Shown here in pieces: positions 1-11,066 of a stretch of 64,000 bases of DNA (position 1 is its first letter; every line of letters begins with the position of its first letter). The notes under the pieces were generated by a model. That model saw only the letters and a program-made list of their open reading frames with translations. It was not told the origin of the DNA and did no database searches. Both the position numbers and the translations under genes were made by a program. The stretch is from positions 2,170,001 to 2,234,000 of the forward strand of contig JAUEDM010000001.1 in the NCBI GenBank assembly GCA_033439685.1. The letters run 5' to 3'. The stretch is from Apodospora peruviana (lineage: Eukaryota > Ascomycota > Sordariomycetes > Sordariales > Lasiosphaeriaceae).

Positions 1-1
1 C

Positions 2-1381
2 TCAGGTCTTAGTCCCGGTGCCAAGTTGGAGCTCGTACGAAAATCAACCAGTCCATCTGTTATTAATATTGCCCTAGATGTCAACGGCCGGCGACTCACG
101 AAGAAACTACCTAACGACATGACATTATGGCAGGTAATGCGACAATTTGAGACTGGAGAAAAAGACGTGAACATTACAGGGCGCGCATCCCCAAAGATTA
201 CCGACGGATCTCAGAGTGGCAGCGGGCAGCTGTACTATGAAGCGCCCGTGTTCAACATAATGGGAAGGGACTATACTGCCTTGGAGGATTTACAAAAGAC
301 ACTATCCCAGTGCGGAGTCAACTCTGGAAGCATCGCGTTGCGAGTCTCCTTCCTCAGCACGGACAAGAGCCTTTACGATGCTATGAACGAGATTGGGCAG
401 TATTTGGATGGAGTTGAACCGAGGCAGACGAAACCAAATGACAGTGGGGTGGCATCCCAATCAGCTGGTGCAATGACTGCACCAACTGTGGCAGCTGCGC
501 CGGCCGCAGAAGAGGCGAAAAGAGAGGATGCTCCTATTCAGGAGGCTACGGATGCGGGCGCTACGGTATCGGCAACTGATAAAGCTGATACACCGAACAC
601 TGCACCGCCGGCAGAGTCTAACGAGGTTGGCGATCTTATGGATATCGACCAGCCTCCATCTACGACGACTCCTGCCGATGGCCATCTCCAACTGACCAGT
701 GTCTTCTCAGCACCAACGTCTTCCACTCCTGCTGCCACCCGGGTTCGGGTAGAGGACTCTGTCTATGAGCCCACGATCGCGCACGCGCAGCTCCGCCAAC
801 AGCAGCTGCTTGCGCGCGCGCAGAACACGCGTCTCAAATCGGATGAGGAACTGGCCGCCGAGGCAGCTCAGGAAGCCGAGAAACTCGCAAAGATCACCAA
901 AGTCGAGGTGAAGGTGCGGTTCCCCGACCAGACCTCGGCGCAGTGGGATATTCACCCGGCCAACACCGGCGCCACTCTCTACGCGGCCATCCGCGACATC
1001 ATGCTCTACCCGAGTCAGCCCTTCAAGCTGGTCATGTCGGTGACCAAGATCACGATCCAGGAGAGAAGCGACAAGCGGCTGGTTGCGGATTACCGGCTCA
1101 AGGGCCGTGAGCTCTTGAACCTGGTCTGGGAAGACGCTGCGTCGGAAGAAGCACGCAAGGCGCCGTTCCTCAAGAGCAGCGTTGCGAGCAGGGCGCAGGC
1201 GATTGTTGTTCCTGATGTCCCAGAGTCGGTTCCGAATATCGATGAGTCCTCTGCTGCTGGTAGTGCTGCTGCTGCCTCCTCGTCCAAGCCGGTAAAATCT
1301 GATAAGAGCGGTTCGCATATGGATTCGGAAGCGCTGAAGAAGAAACTGGGTAAGTTTCTCAAGCTGCCTGGTAAGAAATGA
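2..1381 (+). CDS. UBX-domain protein, TUG/ASPSCR1 (yeast Ubx4) type, 5' end outside window
   Basis: The frame is open to the left edge (codons from base 2 read SGLSPGAKLELV), so the real start and N-terminal ubiquitin-like part lie outside the window; the TTG at 26 is not a start. The LSPGAKLELV segment is typical of the TUG N-terminal ubiquitin-like fold. A second ubiquitin-like stretch follows, then a long Ala/Thr/Pro-rich linker (about residues 130-250 of the visible part), a charged helix with EELAAEAAQEAEKLAK, and a UBX-like domain starting at VEVKVRFPDQTSAQWDIHP and running to about NLVWED. The C-terminal tail is Ser/Ala- and Lys-rich. Proteins of this family bind the Cdc48/p97 ATPase through the UBX domain and act as adaptors or disassembly factors in ubiquitin and membrane pathways; that role is from family knowledge. 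No intron is needed in the visible part. Stop TGA at 1379-1381. Confidence 0.85.
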   Translation, partial: SGLSPGAKLELVRKSTSPSVINIALDVNGRRLTKKLPNDMTLWQVMRQFETGEKDVNITGRASPKITDGSQSGSGQLYYEAPVFNIMGRDYTALEDLQKTLSQCGVNSGSIALRVSFLSTDKSLYDAMNEIGQYLDGVEPRQTKPNDSGVASQSAGAMTAPTVAAAPAAEEAKREDAPIQEATDAGATVSATDKADTPNTAPPAESNEVGDLMDIDQPPSTTTPADGHLQLTSVFSAPTSSTPAATRVRVEDSVYEPTIAHAQLRQQQLLARAQNTRLKSDEELAAEAAQEAEKLAKITKVEVKVRFPDQTSAQWDIHPANTGATLYAAIRDIMLYPSQPFKLVMSVTKITIQERSDKRLVADYRLKGRELLNLVWEDAASEEARKAPFLKSSVASRAQAIVVPDVPESVPNIDESSAAGSAAAASSSKPVKSDKSGSHMDSEALKKKLGKFLKLPGKK

Positions 1382-1941
1382 GTCTGATTTCGTTATCTCG
1401 GCGCTCGCAAGGAAGCTTCGCTCGTTTTTGGTCGAATGCAGTTAGTTCCGTTAGGAGCTTTTCTGTCTTTGTTTTCGCACATAGTGCATCGTTGGGCGCA
1501 GGAGACGTGATTTGTTGTTTGTTGTTTGTTGTGTTTCGGTGATAACGGGTGACTTGGAGCACCGTAAGGCGTTTGGGACCAAAGGAATGGGGCTCGTTGC
1601 TCACGGTGGAATAAATATCTGTCAAATCCAGTATATGACAGCGAAGATTCAATTTTGAGGGTCATGTGGAAACGATTATTTTGGAAGTGTGAATTGATTC
1701 AGCGTCATTGCCAGTGAGATAGATGCGGCACGATCTCGCAGCACGTTATGTGTGCCCGATAATCCTATCTGTCTGGCGTTTTCCCATACCCGTCCTAATA
1801 TAAAAAGCCGCAAGGATATCTTATCCCAAATGTGAACCACGCCGAACCGAATGTGCAAAAGAAGATCACGAAGACCAGACCCGTTTTCTCACACATTCAC
1901 ACGCTCCAGACCCATCACGATTGCACCAGAAAATGAGCAAA
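1382..1941. other. Intergenic, convergent 3' regions
   Basis: Lies between the tail-to-tail ends of the UBX gene and the eL36 gene. It must hold both 3' UTRs. A T/G-rich tract with repeated TTTGTTG sits near 1510-1535. I see no gene here. Confidence 0.6.
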
Positions 1942-2759
1942 TTAGTGACCAGCGCGACGAGACTCAGCGATCACACGCTGGAGCTCATCAACCTTCGCCT
2001 TGGCACGGCCGAAAGTTCCGAGCTGGCACACTGTTAGCAGATTGTCGATACACACTGGAAGCTACAGGAACATACCCTCTTCTTCGCGAGCTTGCGGGCA
2101 CGCTTGTCCTTGCTGTTGCGAAGGAGTTCAATGACGCGGCGCTCATAGGGGGCAAGGCTGTTCAGTTCAATTAGCAAAAATCCTTCGGAAGCCGTGTTGA
2201 TGGTGCCCGTGTTCATCTCCATTTCTTTCTGCTCGTTCCTAGCGATGAAGCCGATTGATGTGGCTATTCTTCTCGCAAATTCCCAGCTTCAACAGTACCG
2301 AGACTGGTGACGGGGGATCGGAGAATCGTGAATGGAAAATCTCGAACATACCCAGCAACTATAACAGAAGACAGTTCGTCAGTACATGGTTCCATTAAAG
2401 CATGAGTTGCAGTTTTGCAATGGGATTGATAACTCACCCTCTTTGACGATATCCCGAACGAAAGCAGTGCGCTTGCTCAGGTGGCCCTTGGTCCGGGAGA
2501 CACGGGGCTTGCTAACGCGAGCAGTGGTCTTCTATATTTTCAGGAAAGAACATTGTTTTAACCCGGTCAGCGATTCGTTCTTGTGTCTTGTTGGCACGAA
2601 GTCCATCGTCTGCGACAGCGTTTGCTGCGAGAGAGAAAGAAGAAATTTCTTTCTCTCCCGTCAAGAAGCCACCGTCGCAGAGATCCTCCAGGAGGTGAGA
2701 CGTACGTGACCCTTGTTGAGCCCGAGGGCGAGGCCGGTCTTGGGGGTTTCCTTTGCCAT
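1942..2759 (-). CDS. RPL36: 60S ribosomal protein eL36, five exons including a 7-nt microexon
   Basis: Exons on the minus strand: 2706-2759, 2438-2531, 2352-2358, 2076-2157, 1942-2022; joined length 318 nt, 105 aa. The protein starts [18 protein letters not shown], continues [20 protein letters not shown], and contains the eL36 signature [20 protein letters not shown] and ends [20 protein letters not shown] plus SRRAGH. It is a component of the large ribosomal subunit. All introns are GT-AG: 174, 79, 194 and 53 nt. Exon 3 is only TTGCTGG; it supplies the last two bases of Val, Ala and two bases of Gly so that KEG joins to give VAGLAPYERR, as expected for the family. Without it the frame breaks. 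Start chosen at the first ATG of the conserved N-terminus. Intron 1 contains a perfect 11-bp hairpin. Identification is very strong; the microexon is inferred from frame, splice signals and conservation. Confidence 0.95.
2631..2657 (-). other. Perfect 11-bp hairpin inside eL36 intron 1
   Basis: Arms GAGAGAAAGAA (2631-2641) and TTCTTTCTCTC (2647-2657) are exact reverse complements around a 5-nt loop. It lies wholly within intron 1 (2532-2705). Function unknown; purine/pyrimidine tracts can form such a palindrome by chance more easily than mixed sequence. Confidence 0.5.
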
Positions 2760-5291
2760 TTTTTGGTGATTGCTGGGCGGCGATTCCGGTCGATGGGTTG
2801 TCGTCGAAATCTTTTTTTGTCGGGAAATTTTTGTCGCCGTGACTTGAAGAGGGAGGGGAAAGAAATTCTGTGGGCGTGGCTGGAGCGCACTTTGGGGGAA
2901 GGTTAGGTCTTACTGTGGCTGATGCTATTGGCTAGAAAATGTGGCTAGTGCAAGTTAGACCTTGGCATTTTCTTTTCATGTGGCTCTCGCCAAACACCCA
3001 ATTCAAGCCACATGACGAACTTGGACACATTTTGACCTGATTAAAACACCCACGTGCGACTACACTATCAATACGCCCGTACGATTTCGATTTCGATTCA
3101 CAAGCGCTTTTTCTTCCGTTCATTCACTCATTGCTCATCGTAATCACCATCCTTCTTGAGGGTCTAAGGTCTCAGCAAGAGCTTGCCGTCGGGTTTTGAC
3201 TTATTCGTTCTTCAGTCTCCGTCCTCACGCAAACGGGTACCTCTGGGAGTAGAGAGCTCTGGCCATATGGTGTCACTTTGCCGACATGAACTGTAACGAA
3301 CGTTCTTCGGTGTTGTGCAAAGGAGGCTGATGCCACCGGCCCTAGACCGAAGCTTTGCGGGATGGCCGGAGGTCTCGGGGCTGTCGAAGCTTCGTGTTAA
3401 CTTTACCTACACAACACACAAATCTCGGCTTGTTTACTGTCCCATACGCATTCGGAGATTTGTCAGGAATTAACTGATTCAGAGGCTTGCCAACGACTGT
3501 TTGACGAGCTCTGGTCGTTTTCCACTTCCCTGTGCTCACCAAACCAAACCCCTCATGGTAGTGTCTCCTTGGATGTTATTAGGAGGTGGGCAGTCGAGAT
3601 AGCGCCCATAAGTAAGGAGCCGTCTCGTATCCAGCAGCCGTCCGCTTGCTGCCAGATCCTGAATACGACTTAACAGTGCGTTCCACAACGCATCGCACAA
3701 CATCGACATACCTTCTTAACCTGCCACTCTAAGTTTTGTACGACTTCAGCCAGCAGTCTAAGGCTTCTCATTCCACGGATATCTGAGCCTCTGGAGTTTT
3801 CAAACGATGGTGCTACTGCCTTGAACCCTTTCAACTGACGTGGCTTGGTGGACGAGATGCTTTGGGTGATACAACCGGCTCACCCCTCATCCTGGGAGCA
3901 AGGACTCGGATGGAGAGGCTGGTTGTGATGTAGCTCCAAGTACACGATCACGACAATTACGGCCCGTTCGGACTGGTATGGATGTTTGCTGCCACGTCTT
4001 CCCGTAGGCCAGACACCGACCAGACTGCTGGTATATGTGGTACGACATTGGCCATGCTCGGTGTATGCAAAGAACCGTCCAGGAATCTATCACTGCCTCT
4101 TTATGTTGCTGGGCAGGCACGTATCGACAGCGAGATCACATGCAGGCAGCCCGCACCATACAGATCCACCCATGCACAATGGTCCAGATATAGGCCATTA
4201 TCAACGGCCTCCGACATGTCCACAAGAGTGTAAACGATGGTCACAGGTGCTCCAGCTAAGCTGTAGCCAAGATCTTGAATCACCGGAAGAGTTCTGCGCA
4301 CAAGGTTGCGTAATTACCGCCGAACACAGAGTATTATAGCTAGGGCTCACTTACACCAGCGCTCAGAGGATGGGTTAGTCTGCACAACTTCAAACTCACG
4401 CAAGCCAAGCTCTCGCAAGGTGGTACCTGTGCATCATTTCATATGGGTTATTTTTCCAACAGTGCAATTAAACTCATCAACGCGCTGCGAGCAGTTGGGA
4501 TCGATCCCCAAAAATATACCAAGACGCTCCAATATACCCGGATCCAGCATTGAGTTTCGGAGGGAAGGCTCCATGATATCAGTGGCTGATTGGTTAAGTA
4601 TAAGACCCCTTGAAACGAAACGACCGTTTATGTGGAACCAGCCAGACCACGAATACCCAGCTGGACCTATATCGTCCGAAGAACTGTTGACCTTGACTCG
4701 ACGGGTTTGTGTTGAAGTGCTACAAGCACCAACGGAAAAGCCAAGCTCACCGAGTTCGTCTTCATCCGGTCCGGATGATTGCGGCCAGATCTACACAAGC
4801 TCCTTTTTGGAACCCGTCCTTGGGTTTACAGATACCCTTCTTTCGCGCCTGTCATGCTGATCGGCCCCGCATGTGACGCAGGGCTTCTCTCTGTGCCCCT
4901 GTAGATCTGCAAGGTACATTCAGTCGAGCTGAGGTGAAAGAGGTGCTCAACTGTGATCCCGCCCTGACACCGCCGTCTTCATATCCAAGCGGTGCAGTAT
5001 CTTTGCGAGCATCTCGCTAATAAGGTACACAGGTCCAGCAAACTTTGCTACCTGCGGGTTCCATCCCATTGTCCCAAGAGCTATATTGCCACCTCTGCCT
5101 TTTCACATAAGTCATTAAGTGCTCGCCCTCCCTCTCCTGGACACCTCATTCCTCCTCCCGTCCCGGACCGAACCGCAACAAGAGCAATACCTTACGTCCT
5201 TGGCATCTAGACACGAACTGCAACCGCTGATCTCCCACAGATCTCTATTCCAGTTATTCTCCCACACAAGTCTTTCTCACCAATCAACATC
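2760..5291. other. Gene-poor interval with possible minus-strand coding relic (about 4100-4800)
   Basis: The first few hundred bases are upstream of eL36 and should carry its promoter. No open frame here looks like a recognisable protein. On the minus strand between about 4800 and 4430 a frame stays open without an N-terminal ATG and includes a plausible stretch beginning MEPSLRNSMLDPG; further on, TLRELGLREFEVVQTN (about 4430-4360) and LPVIQDLGYSLAGAPVTI (about 4295-4240) also look protein-like. I could not join these by GT-AG introns into one frame, so they may be remnants of a gene or chance. The plus-strand open frame 4306-4860 overlaps them and has low-complexity Ser content; I do not call it. 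The end of the interval should hold the promoter of the small secreted protein. Confidence 0.35.
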
Positions 5292-5891
5292 ATGCTGCAG
5301 TTGGTATTCGTCCTTGCGGCTGCGCTTGCGGCTGCCATGCCCTTGACGACATCGCTCAAGTACAAGATTCCCACGGCCATGCTGAAGGTTATGCTCGAGG
5401 ACGACAGCTGCATCTCGCCTTCTGGCTTCGAGATTGAGGGTTTCGGCCTGTTCGCTCCAGGACCAAACAACACAGCCTCGCCGAGGATCGACTTCACCTT
5501 CGTGGATGTTGCCACCAATATCAATACGCCATGCCACTACAACACGTCGTCGGTCAACGTGGGCCCGGCAGGGCTCACTCCTCGGTGGGCTTGCGACAAC
5601 AACATTGTTTCCTTCATCTGGGAGGATGACACTGTAACCGTGATCGAGAAAGCGTGTCCGCAGGACAACCAGTAAGGCATACCTAAACTGCCACTCATCT
5701 ACAGCAGCAAACTAACCAGCGTGTTTATTAGGCCTGGAACTGTGGGATTTGAAGCATCTGGTTCCGTGACGCCGGATCTCACTTGCTACAAGACGGACAC
5801 CAACTCCACGGACGGAGACGGTATTACCTGCTCTAGCAACCAACAGGAGATCGACGCTCCGTTCACCAGTCTCCAGCCTACGCCTCCCTGA
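5292..5891 (+). CDS. Small secreted cysteine-containing protein, unknown function
   Basis: Two exons, 5292-5671 and 5732-5891, joined by a 60-nt GTAAGG...TTAG intron, give 179 aa. The N-terminus MLQLVFVLAAALAAAMPLTT is a clear signal peptide with no charge in its core. The mature part has six cysteines (DDSC, NTPC, RWAC, EKAC, LTCY, ITCS), enough for three disulfides, and three N-glycosylation sequons (NNT, NTS, NST). There is no other membrane segment. Without splicing the frame would stop just after the fourth of these cysteines, whereas the second exon adds the last two and continues in frame to a Pro-rich end (LQPTPP). I do not recognise a named family; size and disulfide pattern fit the broad class of fungal small secreted proteins, which includes surface proteins and candidate effectors, but no role is shown. 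Isolated gene with about 1 kb of intergenic DNA downstream. Confidence 0.8.
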
Positions 5892-6910
5892 GCTGAGCCA
5901 GCAGACCCATCTCGAAATCCGTGAATGGAGCCCACGGGGGTTGAGCTTGGGCATATGATAGGGGCCGTTTGTGCCTGCTGTAGGGGATTCGAGGACCTGG
6001 TTTCTTGGACGAGTTTCTTGCTGGAGGGTTTCTATGCTCTTCGCACACTTAATATGGCCGCGATTGATATCGGCGGCGACTCTTCGAGACCATAATAGGG
6101 GGCATGGGCGCGCCAACCCAGCATAACAGAAATGTTGGACGTGGACAAGCAATACCTAGTCTCCCATAATAAAATAAAAAGCCATCACTCATGGGAAAAT
6201 CTGCGAAAAAGAATATCCAAACCCCCCCGCCTCCTCAGGTTTACCGAGAATAGTTGTATGTGTGAACGTGGTGAGAAAATGCTTTATAAACCATCATTCA
6301 ACAGGGTGTAAGGTTTTGCGGGGTACCTAGTGCAGTTTGTGGCGTTGTTGATCCCTGTCAGTGCAGCGGCATCACCGCGCGCATCGATGCTGTGGGGTGC
6401 GCCAGGGCCGATCATCAGGTGAGGCAAGACCTGACCTCTATCTTCCCCAATTGCATCATGACATTTTATACGTGTATTTCCCGCTTCCTCATGATCCTTT
6501 CAAAGAGCAAACTCGTATCTGTTCTTTCCTCTCTAGAAAACCCATCAGTCTCAGCATATATACAATTCCGGTCATCTAAAGAAGACGAATATTCCTTTTG
6601 CTTGGAATTGAGTTCCAATCCTAGAAAGAAGAAGCCAACAACTGACAGAGCCGCCACACCTTGCCTCTAGGTTGGTCACGCGCACGCTGCGACTTGGGAC
6701 CAAGAAGCTAGATAGGTCGGACAGACAGACAGACAGCCCGCCAGCCTGGGTATAACCGGACTTGCAACAATGGTTCGCCAATATCTCACGAGACGAAGTT
6801 GATCTTTCTTCCTGACTTGTTCTTTTACTTCTTCTCTCCACCTCGAGACATCGAACATCTAGTCACCGACACCTCCCGATCCTTTCAAACATTCAAGACA
6901 ACCGTACATA
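5892..6910. other. Intergenic
   Basis: 3' region of the secreted protein and promoter of the lipase. Contains a short (ACAG)n tract at 6721-6736. No gene seen. Confidence 0.6.
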
Positions 6911-8308
6911 ATGCGCTTAAATTCGCTCATACTCCTACCGCTATTGTTCGTGGGAGGAAGAGAAGGTGTCCTAGCGAAACCCCTTCCTGAGGATGGTCGG
7001 CAGCAACGTCTGTCTTCTATATTATCCGAAAATGACCACCACCACCCAACGACGGCATCAACGGGCCTTCATGACAGTGGTGGTAGCGGCGGCGGCGGTG
7101 TATCAGTTCCCCTCTTCGCCTCGCTAGAACGCATGGCGCGGCTCGTCGACATCGCGTACTGCGTCGGCACGACGGGCACGGGCATCTCCCCGCCGTTCTC
7201 ATGCCTGTCGCGGTGCAAGGATTTTCCGTCGTTGCGTCTCGTGCGGACCTGGAACACGGGGATCCTCATGAGCGATAGTTCGGGTTACATTGCCGTGGAC
7301 CATGGGCAGGAGCAACAGCAGAGAGAAGTTGACGAGGGCCCGGCCATCATCGTGGCGTTCCGCGGTACTTATAGCATCACCAACACGATTGTCGACCTGA
7401 GCACGATACCGCAGGAGTACGTGCCGTATCCTGCCCCTGGAGACGGGGACGACGGAGGAGGGGAGCATAAATGCGAGAACTGTACCGTGCACATGGGGTT
7501 TTTGGCCTCGTGGCGCACCGCCCGGGAGGTGGTTCTCCCGGCGCTCAAAGCCGCCCGCGCGAAGCACCCGGGGTATCCCGTGCACTTGGTCGGGCATAGC
7601 CTCGGGGGCGCCGTTGCTGCGCTTGCGGCGCTCGAGCTGAGGCTGTCGCTCGGGTGGAAGGAAGCCAAGGTTACGACCTTTGGTGAGCCGCGGGTCGGTA
7701 ACGAGGGGCTGGTGAAGTATATCGACGCAGCGTTTGGGCTTGAGGGGGATGATGATAAGGCGGCTACTGCTGCTGAAAATCATGAGAATAAAGAGGAACT
7801 GGTCTACCGCCGCGTCACGCACACGAACGACCCTGTCCCGCTGCTCCCGCTAACGGAGTGGGGATTCCGGTCCCACGCTGGCGAGGTGTACATTACCAAG
7901 GCGGACCTGACGCCCGCGCCGGGGGACCTGCGGTTGTGTGTTGGGGATGATGATCCGGAGTGCTCGGGGGGTGCGGAAGTGGCTAGTGGTGGCCTCCTCG
8001 GAGATTGGTCAAGAGATGGTCTTTCCCGTGCTGCAGGTGTGAAGTCGGAGGTGGACGGTGATATTGCTGAGGGTCAAGTTGAAGGCGAGGAGGAGGAGCA
8101 CAACACTGCACCACGGAGGGTGATGGTTAGGGGTTTCCCAACGCGGTTGAAGCTCTGGCAGCTTTTATTTGCCCATCGGGACTACTTTTGGAGGCTGGGG
8201 CTGTGTGTTCCCGGAGGGGACCCGGCCGATTGGGGAAGGGAGAGGTATAATGTGTCATCTATGACGCCGTCGTCTTTTACTTCTTGGGATGGCGATGGTG
8301 AGTTGTGA
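6911..8308 (+). CDS. Secreted class 3 lipase (feruloyl esterase/triacylglycerol lipase fold)
   Basis: Intronless, 465 aa. Residues 1-22 (MRLNSLILLPLLFVGG...) form a signal peptide. The fungal lipase-3 core starts near residue 72 (LERMARLVDIAYC), followed by VAFRGT (about 148-153, oxyanion region), the nucleophile elbow GHSLGG with Ser230, TFGEPRVGN (256-264), Asp307 in HTNDPVPLLP and His322 in FRSHAGEVYI. This completes a Ser-Asp-His triad, so activity on acylglycerols or related esters outside the cell is expected. An acidic/glycine-rich insert (about 176-186) and another (about 279-296) sit in loops. The C-terminal region after about residue 335 is longer than in the minimal Rhizomucor-type enzyme, with an acidic linker (EGEEEEHN) and a cysteine-containing tail. 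Start chosen because it gives the signal peptide. Substrate preference cannot be read from sequence. Confidence 0.9.
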   Translation: MRLNSLILLPLLFVGGREGVLAKPLPEDGRQQRLSSILSENDHHHPTTASTGLHDSGGSGGGGVSVPLFASLERMARLVDIAYCVGTTGTGISPPFSCLSRCKDFPSLRLVRTWNTGILMSDSSGYIAVDHGQEQQQREVDEGPAIIVAFRGTYSITNTIVDLSTIPQEYVPYPAPGDGDDGGGEHKCENCTVHMGFLASWRTAREVVLPALKAARAKHPGYPVHLVGHSLGGAVAALAALELRLSLGWKEAKVTTFGEPRVGNEGLVKYIDAAFGLEGDDDKAATAAENHENKEELVYRRVTHTNDPVPLLPLTEWGFRSHAGEVYITKADLTPAPGDLRLCVGDDDPECSGGAEVASGGLLGDWSRDGLSRAAGVKSEVDGDIAEGQVEGEEEEHNTAPRRVMVRGFPTRLKLWQLLFAHRDYFWRLGLCVPGGDPADWGRERYNVSSMTPSSFTSWDGDGEL

Positions 8309-11066
8309 GCGATGTTTGCTTGGATGTGGTTATTATGTTGTTTTAGTTTAAGTTGGGGGCCCGGAGGTTGTCGGTGTTCTTTTCATGTACATCCCCTGTT
8401 GTCATTGGATAATCATGAGGTGTCCTTTTTCCTGTCTTTCTGCGCGAATGTTTTTATGAGCAGTGGTCCTGCTGGGAAAATATGACCGGAAGATCAAGGG
8501 CTCAGCTGGCCATTGACGATCGTGGAGAAAATGGGCTGGGCATTTTGGGTGTTGGTATCATTGTTTATGGTGTCTGTTTTGACGTATCTCTTTTGTGTCT
8601 GGTTCATGTACTAGCATGGTGTTAACGGATGGGATGAAACCCCGATCCTGGGTATTCTAAGGAAAAACTGGACTGAGAGAGGTTCAAAAGGATAGTTTAA
8701 CGTGGTGAGATTGGAATACCATCCTGCTAGGATATCTGTTTAATTTCAGACGGAATATTGTCTTTATCAGGCAGGCTCTTCGGAGTTCGTCCAAAGTGTG
8801 TGTCATGATTCTAGACTAACCTCTGTATTAGCACTTGATATATGGAGTCGTGAACCTGGAGGTTGGTATTTTTGACCCCTATCAGCGAGATATTTTGGGA
8901 TCTGTTGCTGGTCCAACCTTGAGATTTCCAACCTGAGGATTTTATATCTCATTTAACCTGGCGCTTGGTGTTTTTGACCCCAATCGACGACATACCTTGG
9001 CCTTGCTAAAAACAGCGTAGAGTTTTTCATCGATGAGTTTTTTATATATATTACTTTCCTAGTAGTGATTTTACCGGTCATATCGCAGATACATTCTGGA
9101 CCACGCATATTTTCATCTCTCCACGCTACAGGCAAGTGTATTTATTCCTTGCATGCCCATTTGACTCGCGAGCTCGCGCGACTGGATCGAGTTTCCCTAG
9201 TCACGGACGGTTCAAATTCAGATGATAACAATGCAAGAGAAGCGCGATTGGCTACTGGTGCAAAACAGGGGCCAGGGCAAGGCCAGGTTGGAAAAGCCAA
9301 TCGAGCTCGGCGAGGTGGAAGAGACAATACCCTGATAAAAAGCAACAAGCTGGAATACATACCGGAGTACACAAGAGCGGCGGTGACAACCAGCGGCTCT
9401 AATATGTCCCCAAGCTCTGTTGATGTTCTTATGTACTAGGTACGCAAAAATGTGGGCAGGCGATATTTGGATTTTGGTGCGGAGTGAGTGGGGGAAATGA
9501 GAATGTGAGAAAGCCTCGTGGTCGAGTGGTGTTCCAGCCATTTCCATTGCTAGCCAAAGCTGAGTGTGTGATGATTTCTCCACCCTCCAATAGCAAGCAG
9601 AGGGCCGAGGCCGCGGCGAGGCGCTGGCTGGGCAGGAAAAAGGATAGTGGCCATCTAAGTTGAAGTTTTCTGCTTACCCCGTGACCGGACCGGTGCGCAC
9701 CTCTTTGTACATACAGAATGAGGGATTGAAGGAGTGGTCATTGTAACTCCGGCACGAGACATATTGTGTGCCACGCGGAGGGGAAGAACGGAACCAACCC
9801 TGAGGCATCCCGTCCGTCCCGTTCTGCCTGTCCATTCTCTGACGGTAGGGGCAGAGGGGCGGGCTGTCGATTGCAGATGACGGTGATGGCGATGGCGATG
9901 ACGATGGCGGAGCTCTGAGTCAACAGCAGAGGACGACCTCGGACTAGGTATGCCGTAGCAAACTCAACCCAACTGGCGGTATCCGTACCGGTCCTGCATT
10001 CCTCTCCAATACTTGGGAGACTTTGGGGCTTGGGAATATAATTGTAATTGAAATGGGGAGAAGGCTCTCCACCTGCAGGCCTTAATTCGGGATTCGAGGA
10101 GATGAGGGGCAGGTGAGGAGGCCGTCATCGAGAACTTTTCAGTCTGCCCTGGCTTGGACGGCATGGCTGAGGCTCGCATGCATGATAAGGCAACGAAGCA
10201 TAAATAAACAGTTCTTCGGTATTGCACTTCCACCTCACACTTTAGGGTTACTTGGCACCTTTGAGCTCAACAGGAAAAGAGGCTGCAAGAGACCCGACAA
10301 ACAGAAGCTCGCATGTGTTCAGAACTTCAGCGGACAGCGACCCGGCGGTGGGGATGACGTTTCCACTTGGGCCCGACAAAAGTCAACAATACAGTCCCGC
10401 CTTCTGTTGCTGCTATGTGCGACCACGTTCATATGTAACCCTCATAAACAATGCCCAAGGAGGAGTGTTTTGTGTGATTGACGCGTCCAGGCAACTTACT
10501 TCTGTGGCTTCCCTCTGGATGCCGTGATGCCCGGGGCGCTGATGACAGCCGAAGTCCCAGTGCCTGAGTGCCAATCCCCTCCTAGGCCAAAGCCGTCCGG
10601 GACTCAAGACTCGGGAGGCAGAGGAGTCAGGCGGCTGTGGTGGTGGGGCCCAGAAGTGACAAGTGGGGCTGCAGTCCGCCGACTTGTTAAGAACAACAGT
10701 GGTTTTGCTGGCAAATTGGCGTGGCAACAGACCGCAACGCTATCGCGCCAATCGTCGTTGTAATTCAACCTTTGCCCGAAAAACAGGGCCCCCCAGCGCA
10801 GCTTGCTCCCACTAGCCCAGAGAGGGGGATTCTTTTTGGTCCTCTCACAAAGTCCCTTTGCCTCAACACATTGAACTTGCACCTGCCCACTTCCCAATCT
10901 CATCACGTCACAAGACAGCACCGCAAGCCGAAAAGCAAAGCAACACCATAACAAAACATTTCCCTCCACTCAACTGCGTACCTATTCTGTTCACTCCCTT
11001 CCATACCGACTCCTCCACCCAGACCACCAAAGACATTTGCGCATTTCTTAGCAAACAAGCAACAAA
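8309..11066. other. Intergenic, 2.7 kb; short direct repeats, 14-3-3 promoter
   Basis: No open frame looks real. Two imperfect copies of about 40 bp, each reading close to AACCTGG..TTGGT.TTTTGACCCC, occur near 8851-8893 and 8955-8996. CA-, GA- and GATGGC-type low-complexity stretches occur near 9870-9910. The last 300 bases before 11067 are rich in pyrimidine and CAACA tracts, as usual in leaders of highly expressed fungal genes. Confidence 0.5.

Noticed and set aside
4306..4860. 184-codon plus-strand open frame.
   Set aside because: Serine-rich low-complexity sequence with no family features, antisense to more protein-like minus-strand fragments.
9200..9225. GGTTCAAATTC, similar to a tRNA B box.
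   Set aside because: No A box or cloverleaf upstream.
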